Below, piece after piece: positions 12,001-21,500 of a stretch of 64,000 nt of DNA. A program made the position numbers and the translations under genes. The number at the start of each line of letters is the position of its first letter. Positions within the stretch are counted from its first letter, which is position 1. The DNA is from Chrysemys picta bellii. Lineage: Eukaryota; Chordata; Testudines; Emydidae. The stretch lies in NCBI RefSeq assembly GCF_011386835.1, contig NC_088800.1, positions 57,689,439 through 57,753,438 of the forward strand, given 5' to 3'. Under the pieces are notes generated by a model. It was not told the DNA's origin. It ran no database searches and saw only the letters and a list, made by a program, of their open reading frames with translations.

Positions 12001-12563
12001 GCTGCTGGTGTGACTTTTGCCCCTTCCTCCAGTGGAACATGGAGAGCAGACTAGTCAGTTTCACTGTGTTTATAACCAGCTCCCAAGGACTTTCAGGCGC
12101 TCATGCCCTGGCACAAGGCTGCGATGGGGGGCAGGAAAGGGGTTATTGTGAGAGGTCCCTGCCCACCAGAAGGTGTCGCCAGCCGCATGGCTCCACAGGA
12201 CCCCCTCCTCCAGATCCTAGCCCTCAGCCCCACCACACAGGGCCCCTCAGACTCACCCCAGGGATCCCCCAGCTTCTCCCCACCCCAGGGATCCCCCACC
12301 TCCCTCAGACGCCCCCCCCCCCCAGGAGCCTGGCCCCTCAGCCCCGCCTCCCCCCACAGGGATCCCCCGCCTTCCCCCACAGGGATCCCCCGCCTCCCCC
12401 CCAGGAGCCTGGCCCCTCAGCCCCGCCTCCCCCCACAGGGATCCCCCACCTCCCCCCCAGGAGCCTAGCCCCTCAGCGAGTCCGTTACCCCTCGGCCCCT
12501 CACCCCCTACCGGGTCCCACTGCCCCAGCCCCGCCCCCCAAAGCGTCGGGTACCTTTGGCCAT
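1..12563 (-). CDS. WDR90: WDR90 (POC16), 5' portion, 11 exons, gene continues beyond the left edge
   Basis: WDR90/POC16 is a centriole and ciliary-base microtubule-wall (inner scaffold) protein with an N-terminal DUF667/CFAP20-like domain followed by many WD40 repeats. I see eleven exons on the minus strand encoding about 406 residues. Phases agree at every junction (coding lengths 10, 92, 177, 139, 171, 124, 68, 110, 234, 63 and at least 32 nt). The DUF667 part contains NYIQLPKTSTQSLGLTG and VRISFSNLFKEFKSTATWLQ, closely resembling vertebrate WDR90, and PREMAFPVPKGENWHDRY follows it. The WD40 region lies outside the window. The start is the ATG in the CpG-rich promoter, whose tiny exon splices in phase to WQHPYLNVFKHFKVEEWKRS. 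The family assignment is from remembered similarity. Exons 8 and 10 are less certain because that linker is poorly conserved. Confidence 0.93.
525..587 (-). CDS. WDR90: WDR90 exon 10, linker (probable)
   Basis: It has 21 codons, TAYTKITGPEVLSSKKASPF plus R, between a GCCCAG acceptor and a GTAAGA donor, phase 0 on both sides. I do not recognise the peptide itself. Support comes from the splice sites, the phase, and its position between exon 9 and the WDR90-like exon 11. Confidence 0.6.
588..1440. other. WDR90 intron 9, nothing recognised
   Basis: No open frame, repeat family or inverted repeat that I recognise is present. The small open frames are AT-rich and show no family signature. Confidence 0.5.
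1441..1674 (-). CDS. WDR90: WDR90 exon 9, linker
   Basis: It has 78 codons from MPRWSPLVTKSIPEVHLATS to IGISSDE, phase 0 on both sides, with CTCAG acceptor and GTAAGT donor. Sequence conservation is weak, as is usual for this acidic, low-complexity linker. Confidence 0.78.
2040..2112 (+). repeat. MIR-like SINE fragment
   Basis: It contains the MIR-type segment GTGCCTCAGTTCCCCATCTG followed by TAAAATGCGGACAATAA and CTCTCAGGG. It lies in WDR90 intron 8. Confidence 0.6.
2383..2492 (-). CDS. WDR90: WDR90 exon 8, linker
   Basis: It encodes VQVLEDPIRHLPRPVTLTKA followed by VRDRVSLIQQITSPKD. I chose the TCTAG acceptor because it is the one that takes phase 1 from exon 7. Other acceptors upstream would also be open but in the wrong phase. 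The donor is GTGAGT and the exon ends in phase 0. Confidence 0.65.
2493..3747. other. WDR90 intron 7, nothing recognised
   Basis: This is unique-looking intronic sequence. I saw no repeat boundary and no further WDR90-like peptide. Confidence 0.5.
3748..3815 (-). CDS. WDR90: WDR90 exon 7, linker after DUF667
   Basis: Two carried bases plus this 68-nt exon give RFPSDGSKLPYDSIQKGCSS then PAAG, similar to the post-domain linker of mammalian WDR90. The acceptor is TTCAG and the donor GTAGGG. Phases agree with both neighbours. Confidence 0.8.
4389..5894. mobile_element. Non-autonomous hAT element, 1506 bp, with 8-bp target duplication
   Basis: The termini CAGGGGTCGGCAACC and GGTTGCCAACCCCTG are inverted repeats. 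The element is flanked by ATCTAGCC at 4381-4388 and 5895-5902. The inside is a GC-rich tandem array (gctcagggc-type units, about 4.6-5.5 kb) that produces long but meaningless Gly/Pro-rich frames. A short relative of this family lies at 45457. It sits in WDR90 intron 6. Confidence 0.93.
5784..5847. repeat. Perfect 27-bp hairpin inside the hAT element
   Basis: Arms at 5784-5810 and 5821-5847 are exact inverted copies around a 10-base loop. Each arm combines ATTTTTAATGGCACGC with a GCTGCCTGC end. Confidence 0.93.
5990..7010 (+). mobile_element. Probable solo LTR of a turtle retroelement (approximate ends)
   Basis: A long non-coding block contains ordered LTR-like signals: pyrimidine-rich stretches, an AATAAA-type signal near 6745 (CAATAAATAAC) and downstream T-rich sequence. 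It resembles a repeat I associate with turtle LTR elements. I could not define a target duplication, so the ends are estimates. Confidence 0.5.
7589..7712 (-). CDS. WDR90: WDR90 exon 6, end of DUF667 domain
   Basis: It encodes ISPMPREMAFPVPKGENWHD and RYDYI, a signature stretch of WDR90. The donor is GTATGT and the exon leaves phase 2. Confidence 0.94.
8410..8610 (+). repeat. MIR SINE
   Basis: It carries the MIR core, with CTGCCACTGATTTGATGTGT and GGGCAAGTTACTTAATC, followed by a CTCAATTTTTCC segment. It lies in WDR90 intron 5; the rest of that intron shows nothing recognisable. Confidence 0.8.
8830..9000 (-). CDS. WDR90: WDR90 exon 5, DUF667 domain
   Basis: The split codon gives D, then LVGVAPANVRWTCLMLDL and LLVKNVYTSDLLFEPG. 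The phase is 1 on both sides and the donor is GTAAGG. Confidence 0.95.
9001..9960. other. WDR90 intron 4, nothing recognised
   Basis: Only a short TG-rich tract near 9113-9125 is noteworthy. No gene or repeat was identified. Confidence 0.5.
9961..10099 (-). CDS. WDR90: WDR90 exon 4, DUF667 domain
   Basis: It encodes DSQVVRISFSNLFKEFKSTA followed by TWLQFPFICGAAKG, with CAG acceptor and GTAAAG donor. It ends in phase 1, matching exon 5. Confidence 0.94.
10719..10895 (-). CDS. WDR90: WDR90 exon 3, DUF667 domain
   Basis: It has 59 codons, beginning DKTLKGTVYRIRGSIPASNY and ending HLDVTTE, with a GTATGT donor. This is the most conserved block of the WDR90 microtubule-binding domain. Confidence 0.95.
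11443..11467. repeat. Poly-T tract
   Basis: An uninterrupted run of about 25 T lies in WDR90 intron 2. No recognisable retroposon body adjoins it. The rest of this intron (10896-11589) holds nothing I can name. Confidence 0.9.
11590..11681 (-). CDS. WDR90: WDR90 exon 2, start of DUF667 domain
   Basis: The exon encodes WQHPYLNVFKHFKVEEWKRS and STKEGDVTTFM. It is flanked by a CTGCAG acceptor and a GTAAC donor and is too short to stand out as an ORF. It completes the phase-1 codon from exon 1 and ends in phase 0. Confidence 0.92.
12225..12480. repeat. C-rich minisatellite in WDR90 intron 1
   Basis: A unit containing GGATCCCCC, a poly-C tract and GGAGCCTGGCCCCTCAGCC is repeated several times with small variations. 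It explains the proline-rich open frames seen here. Confidence 0.85.
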
Positions 12564-12850
12564 GGCTGCCCCGCTCTCTCCTGCCGCTACAGCCCGCAGC
12601 TCAACCGCCCCGCCGCTGCCAGCCCCGCCAACCCGCGCCACCCGGCCCGCCGGTAACCATAGAGCTCCCTCGGCACTCAGCTAGCGCGGCAAGCACCCAT
12701 GCGCCACGTGACCAATATGCCGCGAGCCTCCCGGCGAGCGCGCACGTAGCGCCCCGTAGGCGGAGAGTGGGTCCCTCCAAGGCTGCTGTCTGGCGAGTCG
12801 ATGCTTCCGCCACGGTAAGTGTCATGGCCGCCTTGGGGCGCTCTAGGTGG
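12480..12850. promoter_or_regulatory. CpG-rich promoter of WDR90, possibly bidirectional
   Basis: The segment is very GC- and CpG-rich and surrounds the WDR90 start codon. On the opposite strand a strong GTAAGT donor at 12815 follows an ATG at 12801, so a divergent transcript could start here. No conserved protein continues from it, so a divergent non-coding RNA is as likely as a gene. Confidence 0.6.
12554..12563 (-). CDS. WDR90: WDR90 coding exon 1 (start codon)
   Basis: This 10-nt coding exon reads ATGGCCAAAG before a GTACCC donor. It leaves phase 1, which joins exon 2 to give MAKVWQHP, matching the start of vertebrate WDR90. It lies in a CpG-rich segment, as expected for a first exon. 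Confidence 0.8.
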
Positions 12851-13384
12851 GGATGCCCGTGTTGTGCCTAGCAGTGTCACCGCCTCCATGGCTGGGTCCC
12901 GCCCACCCAAGCTGGCATCCTGCCAGCATAGAGTTCCCGTGTCACCCCCTCACTGAGCAGTCCGGGTGCCGCCTTGTCCCCCAGCTCCCTGTACCCCCCC
13001 ACCTTGGCACGGGCTCACCACCTTCATAAGGATCCTTGTGCCCTTGGCTCTGGGCATTGCACCTAGGTTTGTCTGGCAGCACGTCAGCCTGTGGCAACAA
13101 CAGGGTGGCATTGGTGGGCCCGGGTTAGTCACTGGGCACCTGGGGCTGGGCCTAGGAATGTCACAAAGCAATTGGGGGTGTAGCACAGAATGCTATCTGC
13201 ATGTGGACCTAGAAATATCAGTGAGTACTGGGGAATGTCCCACACTCAGGAACCATCCCATTACATCAGAGCCAAGGGAACACCGGCAAACCCTGAAAAA
13301 CTCGTGGGGTGGGTGGAATATTATGTAGGGAAGTGATTTTCTGCCAGAACATCAGTATGACAATAAAACAATATACCTTCCATC

Positions 13385-13490
13385 CAAGGATCTCAAAGCA
13401 CTTTGTGAATTAAGCCTCACTAGACAGCTCACATGGGGAAACTGAGGTTAAGAGGCTTGCCCAGAGGCACACAACAAGTTTGTGGCATCA
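13385..13490 (-). repeat. MIR-like SINE fragment
   Basis: It contains ATCTCAAAGCACTTTG and GGGGAAACTGAGGTTAAG with a downstream CTTGCCCAGAGGCACACAA, as in old MIR-family copies. Confidence 0.6.
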
Positions 13491-13781
13491 GCATAGCTTG
13501 TTTGTCAAGACACTTCTTAGCTATTCAAAGAAGATTTAATAGTCCTGAAGCGCATATCACTCTGCCTTTACACAGAAGTGTTACTGCCTTCTACTTTGAA
13601 GTGTATTTAATCAGAGAACGAGACAATAGCAAAAGTGCTCAATCAAGAATCTGCAAAATATGGATTCTTGGAGGAAAAAAGCCCCAGGTATATTCCCCCC
13701 TCCCCTCCAATCACAGAACACATGTACACAGGTTCTCTCTCTTGTAGTGCAACTGGCCTGTTAAGTGATCATCAGCAATAC

Positions 13782-14516
13782 ATAGGGCCCTACTAAATTC
13801 ACGGTCCACTTTGATAAAGTTCACGGTCACAGGATTTTAAAATTTTCATTATTTCAGCTATTTAAATCTGAAATTTCATGGTGTTGTAATTGTAGGGATC
13901 CTGACCCAAAAAGGAGTTGTGGGGGGAGGAGTAATAATACAAGGTTATTGTAGGGGGAGATTGCAGTATTGCCACCCTTCTTCTGCGCTGCTGGTGGTGG
14001 CGGCACTGCCTTCAGAGTTGGGTAGCAGTGGCTGCTGGCAGGGAGCTCAGCTCCAAAGGCAGAGCCGCCGCCGCCAGCAGCAGCACAAAAGTAAGGATGG
14101 CGTGGTATAGTATTGCCACCTTTACTTTTGTGCTGCTGTCTGCAGAGTTAGGCCTTCAACAGCTGACACTCTCCAGCCACCCAACTCTGAAGGCAGCAGC
14201 GCAGAAGTAAGGGTGGCATGGTATGGTATTGCCACCCTTACTTCTGTGCTGCTGCTGGCAGGTTGCTGCCTTCAGAGCTGGGCATCTGGACAATAGCCGC
14301 CCAGCTCTGAAGGCAGTGCAGAAGTAAGGGTGGCAATACTGCAATCCCCCTGCAACTCCCTTTTGGGTTAAGACCCCCAATATGAGAAACAATGGTCTCC
14401 CCTGTGAAATTTGCATAGTATAGGGTAAAAGCACACAGAAGACCAGATTTCACTGGGGAAGACCAGATTTCATGGTCTCTGACGCGTTTTCAGGGCCATC
14501 AATTTGGTAGGGCCCT
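13782..14516. mobile_element. Non-autonomous hAT element with internal palindromic units
   Basis: The termini TAGGGCCCTACTAAATT and AATTTGGTAGGGCCCT are inverted. The 8-bp duplication AGCAATAC flanks both sides (13774-13781, 14517-14524). Inside, units containing GCAGAAGTAAGGGTGGC and the inverse GCCACCCTTACTTCTG alternate, giving potential hairpins. Confidence 0.92.
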
Positions 14517-14524
14517 AGCAATAC

Positions 14525-16161
14525 AGTTCCGTTCTCAATGTGTTACAATTTCCCAACATGATTCACTCCTCCATTATTTAACAGGCAGCCCTGCCTATTC
14601 ACTGCAGATTAAAACAACCCTCCTCCAAAATAGGGTTAATGTTGGAAGCAGGAGGTAAATCTTTAGTCCAACAGCTAATACTGCTGTGTGGGGAAGGTTG
14701 TATGCTCTTCTGGGAAACAGAGTGCTGATGCTTCACTGACAATTAGTGGCACAAAACGATCCGGAGAACTAACAGATCACTTGCTTGTACCACATCCTAT
14801 TACTCCTCCCTTTCCTTCTCTCCTAACAGCCAGTTTCTTGCCAAACTTCTCACACTAACATTTCTAAAATCTGCTTTTTCCTTTCTGTCCCTACTACCAA
14901 AATCTTGGTTCACACCATTGTTGCATCTTGCCTGGATACCTAATCTCCTCCTTTCCAGTGTCCATTATTTTCTCCTCTCCAATCTATCCACCATTCAGTA
15001 GCTCAAATATACTTGCTTTCCCACCTCTCTGGTAATATCACCCCCAGTACCTTCATCAAGTTCCTGTCTCTTTTTGTGTCAAGATCAAAATCATCTTCAC
15101 TTATGGTTCTGAACAGCTCTGCGCCCTGCCCATGTTTCATCTTTTGCCTCCTATTGTTTCCTGCCTTGCCCCTATACAGTATCCCTCTTCCTGGGTATCA
15201 GGCATCTTTGCCATCCTCCCTCCTCAGAACACATAGCATTTGCCTTGCTGTGTACTCTCTACTCCTGTACTCTCTACTCTTCCCTTTGTCCTGTCTCACT
15301 CAGTCTCTACTTAAAAGCATCAGAAGTTATGAGAGTCACTTGCTGTATAATAATCAACCCTCATCTCTCCTTTTTCCACCCCCCCCCTCCACTATCTAAC
15401 TTCATGGTCTATGCTTGTCTAATTTAGATGGAAAATTCTTTGTGGCAGAATTATGGCACTGCATAAATGTTTATTAATCATAACAATGCTGGAGGACAAA
15501 CCTCCAGCAGTTTCAATCACTATTGCATCTGTTCTAGTTTGCAAAGCCCTCTTCAGCTTGATCGGTGTGCTACACCACCCAACCAGCTGGCTTACAAAGC
15601 ATCTCTGTTTTTTTGTTGATTTTGTATCTTCCTTGGTAATTTTCTCGGTGAGGTGGACTCTTCTTCAATACACATAGGTCTCTGTTTTTATGGTGCTGGT
15701 ACCTTATACAGTTCTCATAACTACTGAACTGTTTTAAAAATCAAACAAAAATAAGTGGGAAAAAGAAACACATATATCTCTTTTGAGTACTATCAATCTG
15801 ACTAAAGGATGGGAAATCATCATTTTAGATATTAAATAGTATAAACGTCCTGCCTAGCTTAGGATAGCAAGAATTCAAATAATAATTAAAAAAATCAGTA
15901 ATTGTAAGCTCTGTGGGCAGGGACCATCTTTTTTGTTCTGTGTTTTGTACAGTGCCTAGCACAGTGGGGTCCTGGTCCATGACTTGGCCCCCCAACCGTT
16001 ACAATGATACAAATAATAATAATGTTTGTTTATGAAATGCCATCTCACCCTCTAGGTTGTAAAACGTAAGTTCTGTACAACATAGTACAAAGAAATTAAT
16101 CAAAAACAGCCCTCTTAAAAGTCAAACATAAACAAGAGAGTAGATTTTTTATAAGGGGATG
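14525..16161. other. Intergenic stretch with no gene recognised
   Basis: It is pyrimidine-rich between about 14.78 and 15.42 kb. An old dispersed repeat lies at 15895-16025. No conserved open frame is present. Confidence 0.5.
15895..16025 (+). repeat. Old dispersed repeat ending in an ATAATAATAATG-like tail
   Basis: It contains GCAGGGACCATCTTTTTTG and GTACAGTGCCTAGCACAGTG, a motif widely repeated in amniote genomes. Related fragments appear near 24605 and 62455. I cannot name the family securely. Confidence 0.6.
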
Positions 16162-17048
16162 CAGGGCTGGCTCTAGGTTTTTTGCCACCCCAAGCAAAAA
16201 AAATTTTGGCTGCCCCCCACCCCAGCCCTGGGCTCTCACCCCCCCCTCCCCTCACCAGTGCCCTCCCTCACCCGGACCCCCTGCCATCCCAGGCCTGGTC
16301 TCTCTCTCCCCCCCTACCCGCACCCCCTGCCGCCCCAGCCCTGGGCTCTCTCCTCCCCCCCACCCACACCCCCTGCCGCCCCAGCCCTGGGCTCCCCCCC
16401 ACCAGTGCTGACTCCGCCCGCTCCCCCCTTGCCTCCAGCCAGTCTGGCGCTGGCAGGGTTGGGGTAAGCAGTGGGGCTTTCGGGGCACGCCTCAGCCCAG
16501 GGTCCCTCCAGCCAGGGATCCCACCTCCAGGACCGGCCGGACCCGGGAGGGCAGAGCTGAGGGACCGCCCCGGCAGGGGGCTGAGGAGCCGGGACAGGGT
16601 AGCCCCAGAGGGAGTGGAGCCCCGGAGAGCGGGATGCGGGCCCCGCATGGCAGCATCCCGCCCTCTATGGCCCCGCTGCTGCTTCTGCTTCTGGCTGTCC
16701 TGCTGCAGTCCTCAGGCTGTTTCGCCCAGCCCCGGCTGCGGCACTGGGGGGCGGCCGCCCTGCGGTACCTGCAGGTGGCTCCCTGTGCCCCGCGGGGCGG
16801 CCCCCAGCACGAGTATCTCCTGCTCGGCCCAGCCACAAGGTACGGGCGCTGCTCCCCCACAGCGTGAACCGTAGCAGCCCCAGGGCACCCTGCGTGCACC
16901 ACGCACTGCTGCTGCCATGGCCGGCTCTAGGCTTTTGCCGCCCAAAGCAACAAAAAACAAAAACAAAAAAAGATGGCCGGAATGCCGCCCCTGAAAATGT
17001 GCCACCCCAAGCACATGCTTGGTTTGCTGGTGCCTAGAGCCGGCCCTG
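16162..17048. mobile_element. hAT-type element carrying a first-exon-like gene fragment
   Basis: The ends CAGGGCTGGCTCTAGG and CCTAGAGCCGGCCCTG are inverted repeats, and AGGGGATG is duplicated exactly on both sides (16154-16161, 17049-17056). An internal copy of the terminal motif (GCCGGCTCTAGGCTTTTGCC, about 16920) suggests two stacked or duplicated ends. A GC-rich block with a signal-peptide frame lies between the left end and that copy. Confidence 0.9.
16634..16839 (+). pseudogene. Signal-peptide-encoding exon fragment inside the hAT element
   Basis: A GC-rich open frame starts MRAPHGSIPPS, then from a second Met at 16667 a typical secretory leader (MAPLLLLLLAVLLQSSGCFA). About 38 more residues follow, ending LLLGPATR at a GT donor (AAG/GTACGG at 16840). 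A CpG-rich leader precedes it. It looks like the first coding exon of a secreted or membrane protein, and no second exon follows. I do not recognise the family; a RARRES1/latexin-like start is only a guess. It is most likely a captured fragment rather than a live gene. Confidence 0.45.
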
Positions 17049-17056
17049 AGGGGATG

Positions 17057-18162
17057 GAAGGGATAGATAATACATACGGACAGGCCTTGTGTCCTTTTGT
17101 TTTTTGAACACCCACATAAACTCTTTTGGGAAAAGTTTTTTGGTGTTTCTAAATGCATAAAAAGATGGACTAAGATTAATATCTGGTGCAAATAGAATCC
17201 CATCCTAGCGGAGGCCTTAGAACAAAAGCACAGCCTCCTGCTGATTTAAGACCTGCTGGTGATAGATCGGTAAAGGCAGGTAGCATGCGAGCACAGAAGC
17301 CCACCAGGACAAAGCAAGAGGCTTTACAAACAAGAAGCATACAAAGATTGTTTCAAGTACAGAAACTTAATTTTATTAGGAATAAAATTAACGCAGCATT
17401 ATAATCTCTCCTACCCTTCCTTCTATATGGCTGCCAAAACTGCTACAATAAGAACAAGACTCCAAATAAGGAAAAGATGTATATTTTTTAAAGGTATAAT
17501 CCTGATAAAACCAGTTCTGAATGATGGAAATATCAGTGGTTAACTGCTGGTTTATGAGTAGTTTTCTTTTACCAACCCCACCCTAACAGTAAAAGATAGT
17601 GGTTGGGTATCCAATAGTCAAGTACCAGTGTATTATAATAAAACCATTCACTTACTTTTTGACTATAATCACTTCCTAAGATACTTTTCTGATAATGGTC
17701 CTTAAAATATGGTTCTACTCTGAAAAGTGACTGTAAAAATGGTACCTTCTTACTCAATAAATCTGTTCACTGTCATTATTTCAAGTCATATCTGCTTACC
17801 GACAATAGTAAGTTTTTACTATTTTATACACTTGCTGCCACTGCTTACACACAGCTATGGGAGAGAGAGCTGGAATCCATTCTGGCTCATGCATCATCAG
17901 CCAAACTGCTAATTACATGTCAACTGCAGAAGCTTTAATACTGGTGAAGATGTATAACCCTGAAAGAACTCAGTTTGACTTTCAGATCTCAGATGGAGTT
18001 TACGGAGCTGGCAGTTAGGAGGAAAATACCTATATTTTTACTCCTAAACTAAGTGAATAGGATCTGAAAAATTATTAACAAACTATCAACTTGTAACCAC
18101 GTGATACCATTTTTAGAGTTACTTTTCAGAGTCTCACCCCATGTTAATTGCTTCTGAGCTAT
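17057..18162. other. Intergenic stretch downstream of CFAP70, nothing recognised
   Basis: It is AT-rich without a recognisable gene or repeat boundary. CFAP70 transcripts probably end at its right side. Confidence 0.5.
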
Positions 18163-18168
18163 TTTATT
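18163..18168 (-). terminator. Candidate CFAP70 polyadenylation signal
   Basis: AATAAA on the minus strand lies about 325 nt beyond the CFAP70 stop codon. No T/GT-rich test was possible beyond visual inspection. Confidence 0.45.
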
Positions 18169-18490
18169 TCTTATATTGTACATGAGAGTTATTTTTCATA
18201 AAGCAGATGAACTGGGCTGATGAATGTATTATATGTTACATCAAGGAACTGATGTAACACATCATAAAAGGGGAATTAATTCCCATGGCCTTCTATCTAG
18301 GGGTTCTCCTTTCCCCCCACCCCCCCGTGCCATTGAGGGGTTTAATTTCTCCAGACCACCTGATGATCCACTATATCAGCAGGAGTTTGGACGTTTGGAA
18401 TGTTTCATTAGTGAATGAGGGCCAAGACCATTGTGTTCACCCATCTCCTGACTGAACAGAAGAGACCGTAGATCAGAGAAGAGGCAGTGC

Positions 18491-18571
18491 TCAGAACGAT
18501 GGATTACCGAAGCCAACCATTCGCTGTACCTCATGGATTTCCTGGAGCAGTTCCTCATTCTTCAGCTCTAA
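18491..18571 (-). CDS. CFAP70: CFAP70 last exon (window exon 25) with stop codon
   Basis: It encodes [20 protein letters not shown] then FGNPSF and a TGA stop, identical in its last residues to the vertebrate C-terminus. Confidence 0.97.
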   Translation of the reverse strand, partial: LELKNEELLQEIHEVQRMVGFGNPSF

Positions 18572-21500
18572 CTGTATGGAAAAGAAGAGGATCAAACAGG
18601 GACACATGAACAAGTCTTAAAGCACCTAAGATACATCTTCCTAGAATACTTTGGGCCATGAAGGAGGATTCAACCAACTAATCCCACTTAGAGACTGTAA
18701 AGAAAATAGAAATAGCCTTTGTCATTGTACCAAATATTTCCCTACTGCTGGTATCAGAAATGATATCATATGTCAGCAAGATGATAGCAGCTGACAGCAG
18801 AAGCCTCAGAAATATCACCTTTAATTAAGTATCTTATTTTCAAATATAATTCAAACCTGAAAAAGGGCAAGTACTTCTCACTATATGAATATTCAGAACC
18901 CTCTGCTGAGAAAAATAGATGACTTCCTTTTTAATTGACATCAGACCATGAGCCGACCTCTTCATCCTGCTTTTTCCCCCAAACTAGAAGGGATAAGAAA
19001 AATACATACCTTCATTGCGTATTTGTAAGACTGCTCTGCCTCCAACTGCCTTCCTCCCTGAAAAACACCAGTAGCCTGTGAGAAGCTTGTTTGATAGGAC
19101 AAAATCAGGTGTTTCAGCTACTGTCAAGAGACATATTTTAACAAGGCTGGATGACAGGAATACCTCAGCTGTGGAATATTTAGTAGGAGAAAGGGTAATG
19201 AGAAACAAAGGGGAAGATTGTTTCTTTTGGCATTAAAATGCTTCCACATTTGTGTGTTTCCAGAGAATAACCCCCAAACCTATCTATCTTTACCAATGAG
19301 GCACCTTTGAGACATATAGATAAACATTGATGTAGATAAAGCAGAACATGTTTCATCACATTTGATGTTGAGATAAGACACTCACTTGCATGCAAACTAG
19401 CGCTAGATATGCCCACACTTCGGCATTGTTGTTATTCAGGGCATTGGCCTCAGAGAGGGCATCTTCTGCCTCCGCAATTTCTTTCAGCTTTACAGAGAGA
19501 GAGAAAGAGATGAGCAAAAACTGAACCGCAGGTGAAGTATTGCTCAGAGTTTAACACACACCTGGTATATAGAATCAGGGGGTAGCCGTGTTAGTCTGTA
19601 TCTACGAAAACAACAAGGAGTCTGGTGGCACCTTAAAGACTAACAGATCTGTTAGTCTTTAAGGTGCCACCAGACTCCTTGTTGTTGACCTGGTATATGA
19701 CAGCTGAAGAAATCAGTGTTAAAAACCTTCAGAAATGATCCTCACTTTAGGCTCCTCTGAATTGTACAATAATAATGACACAGTGTTACAAATTTAGAGC
19801 AGAGAGAGTGAGACAACTGCAATGTCAGACTCTCCTGCTCTCCTGACTGGAGGGAAAGCCCCTCATCACTGACTCAGACACTACTGAAGAGCCCAGTCCT
19901 CTTACAAATTACCCATGGACTATTCTCACTGAAGAAAGCAACAATCACTCTTTCACCGCCATGTGTCTAGAGTTTAGAAACTACTGGGGAACCCTTACGA
20001 TGATTGAGGAGGAAAGTAGAGTCACCCTGACCCCTCCCATTCACTTTCTTCAGATGAGGGAACCTTGCAAAGCAGCCCCTTGGGAGATGCTACACTCTTT
20101 ATGGCTGCAGGGATCTCAGGTCTGTCTCTCTGTCTTTATTAAACCATTCTGAAAATCCTCACATCTTTAATAAAGAAAGGGTTATTCTTGGTAGCCATTC
20201 ATCTGCTGACTTGCCTACATTCCTTCCAATGGGGAAAGCAATGTGAGTCAAAAGAAAAAGGATCCTTCCTATTGACACTTAGGTTGCACACAGGTAGGTG
20301 CTCATTTAGAATGGAGTCCAGCATAGCCTATGTGACAATGTACTGAGTGTGTCTCTGGGAGCCCTCTAATACCAACTGGTAGAGTGCATGTTATACTGTA
20401 ATCAGAGGTGAAAGTAAGCTGTAAGTAATACTAATCTATTAGAGTTCTTTGAAGGGGTCAACAAACATGTGGACAAGGGGGATCCAGTGGACATAGTGTA
20501 CTTAGATTTCCAGAAAGCCTTTGACAAGGTCCCTCACCAAAGGTTCTTACGTAAATTAAGCTGTCATGGGATGAAAGGGAAGGTCCTTTCATGGATTGAG
20601 AACTGGTTAAAAGACCGTGAACAAAGGGTAGGAATTAATGGTAAATTCTCAGAATGGAGAGGGGTAACTAGTGGTGTTCCCCAAGGGTCAGTCCTCGGAC
20701 CAATCCTATTCAACTTATTCATAAATGAACTGGAGAACGGGGTAAACAGTGAGGTGGCAAAGTTTGCAGATGATACTAAACTGCTCAAGATAGTTAAGAC
20801 CAAAGCAGACTGTGACGAACTTCAAAAAGATCTCACAAAACTAAGTGATTGGGCAACAAAATGGCAAATGAAATTTAATGTGGATAAATGTAAAGTAATG
20901 CACATTGGAAAAAATAACCCCAACTATACATACAATATGATGGGGGCTAATTTAGCTACAACAAGTCAGGAAAAAGATCTTGGCGTCATCGTGGATAGTT
21001 CTCTGAAGATGTCCATGCAGTGTGCGGAGGCGGCCAAAAAAGCAAACAGGATGTTAGGAATCATTAGAAAGGGGATAGAGAATAAGACTGAAAATATATT
21101 ATTGCCCTTATATAAATCGATGGTATGCCCACATCTCAAATACTGCATACAGATGTGGTCTCCTCATCTCAAAAAAAATATACTGGCACTAGAAAAGGTT
21201 CAGAAAAGGGCAACTAAAATGATTAGGGGTTTGGAACGGGTCCCATATGAGGAGAGATTAAAGAGGCTAGGACTCTTCAGCTTGGAAAAGAGGAGACTAA
21301 GGGAGGATATGATAGAGGTATATAAAATCATGAGTGATGTGGAGAAAGTGGATAAGGAAAAGTTATGTACTTATTCCCATAATACAAGAACTAGGGGTCA
21401 CCAAATGAAATTAATAGGCAGCAGGTTTAAAACAAATAAAAGGAAATTCTTCTTCACGCAGCGCAGAGTCAACTTGTGGAACTCCTTACCTGAGGAGGTT

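Noticed and set aside
12039..12656. 205-codon proline-rich open frame
   Set aside because: It coincides with the C-rich minisatellite and the WDR90 promoter; there is no conserved motif.
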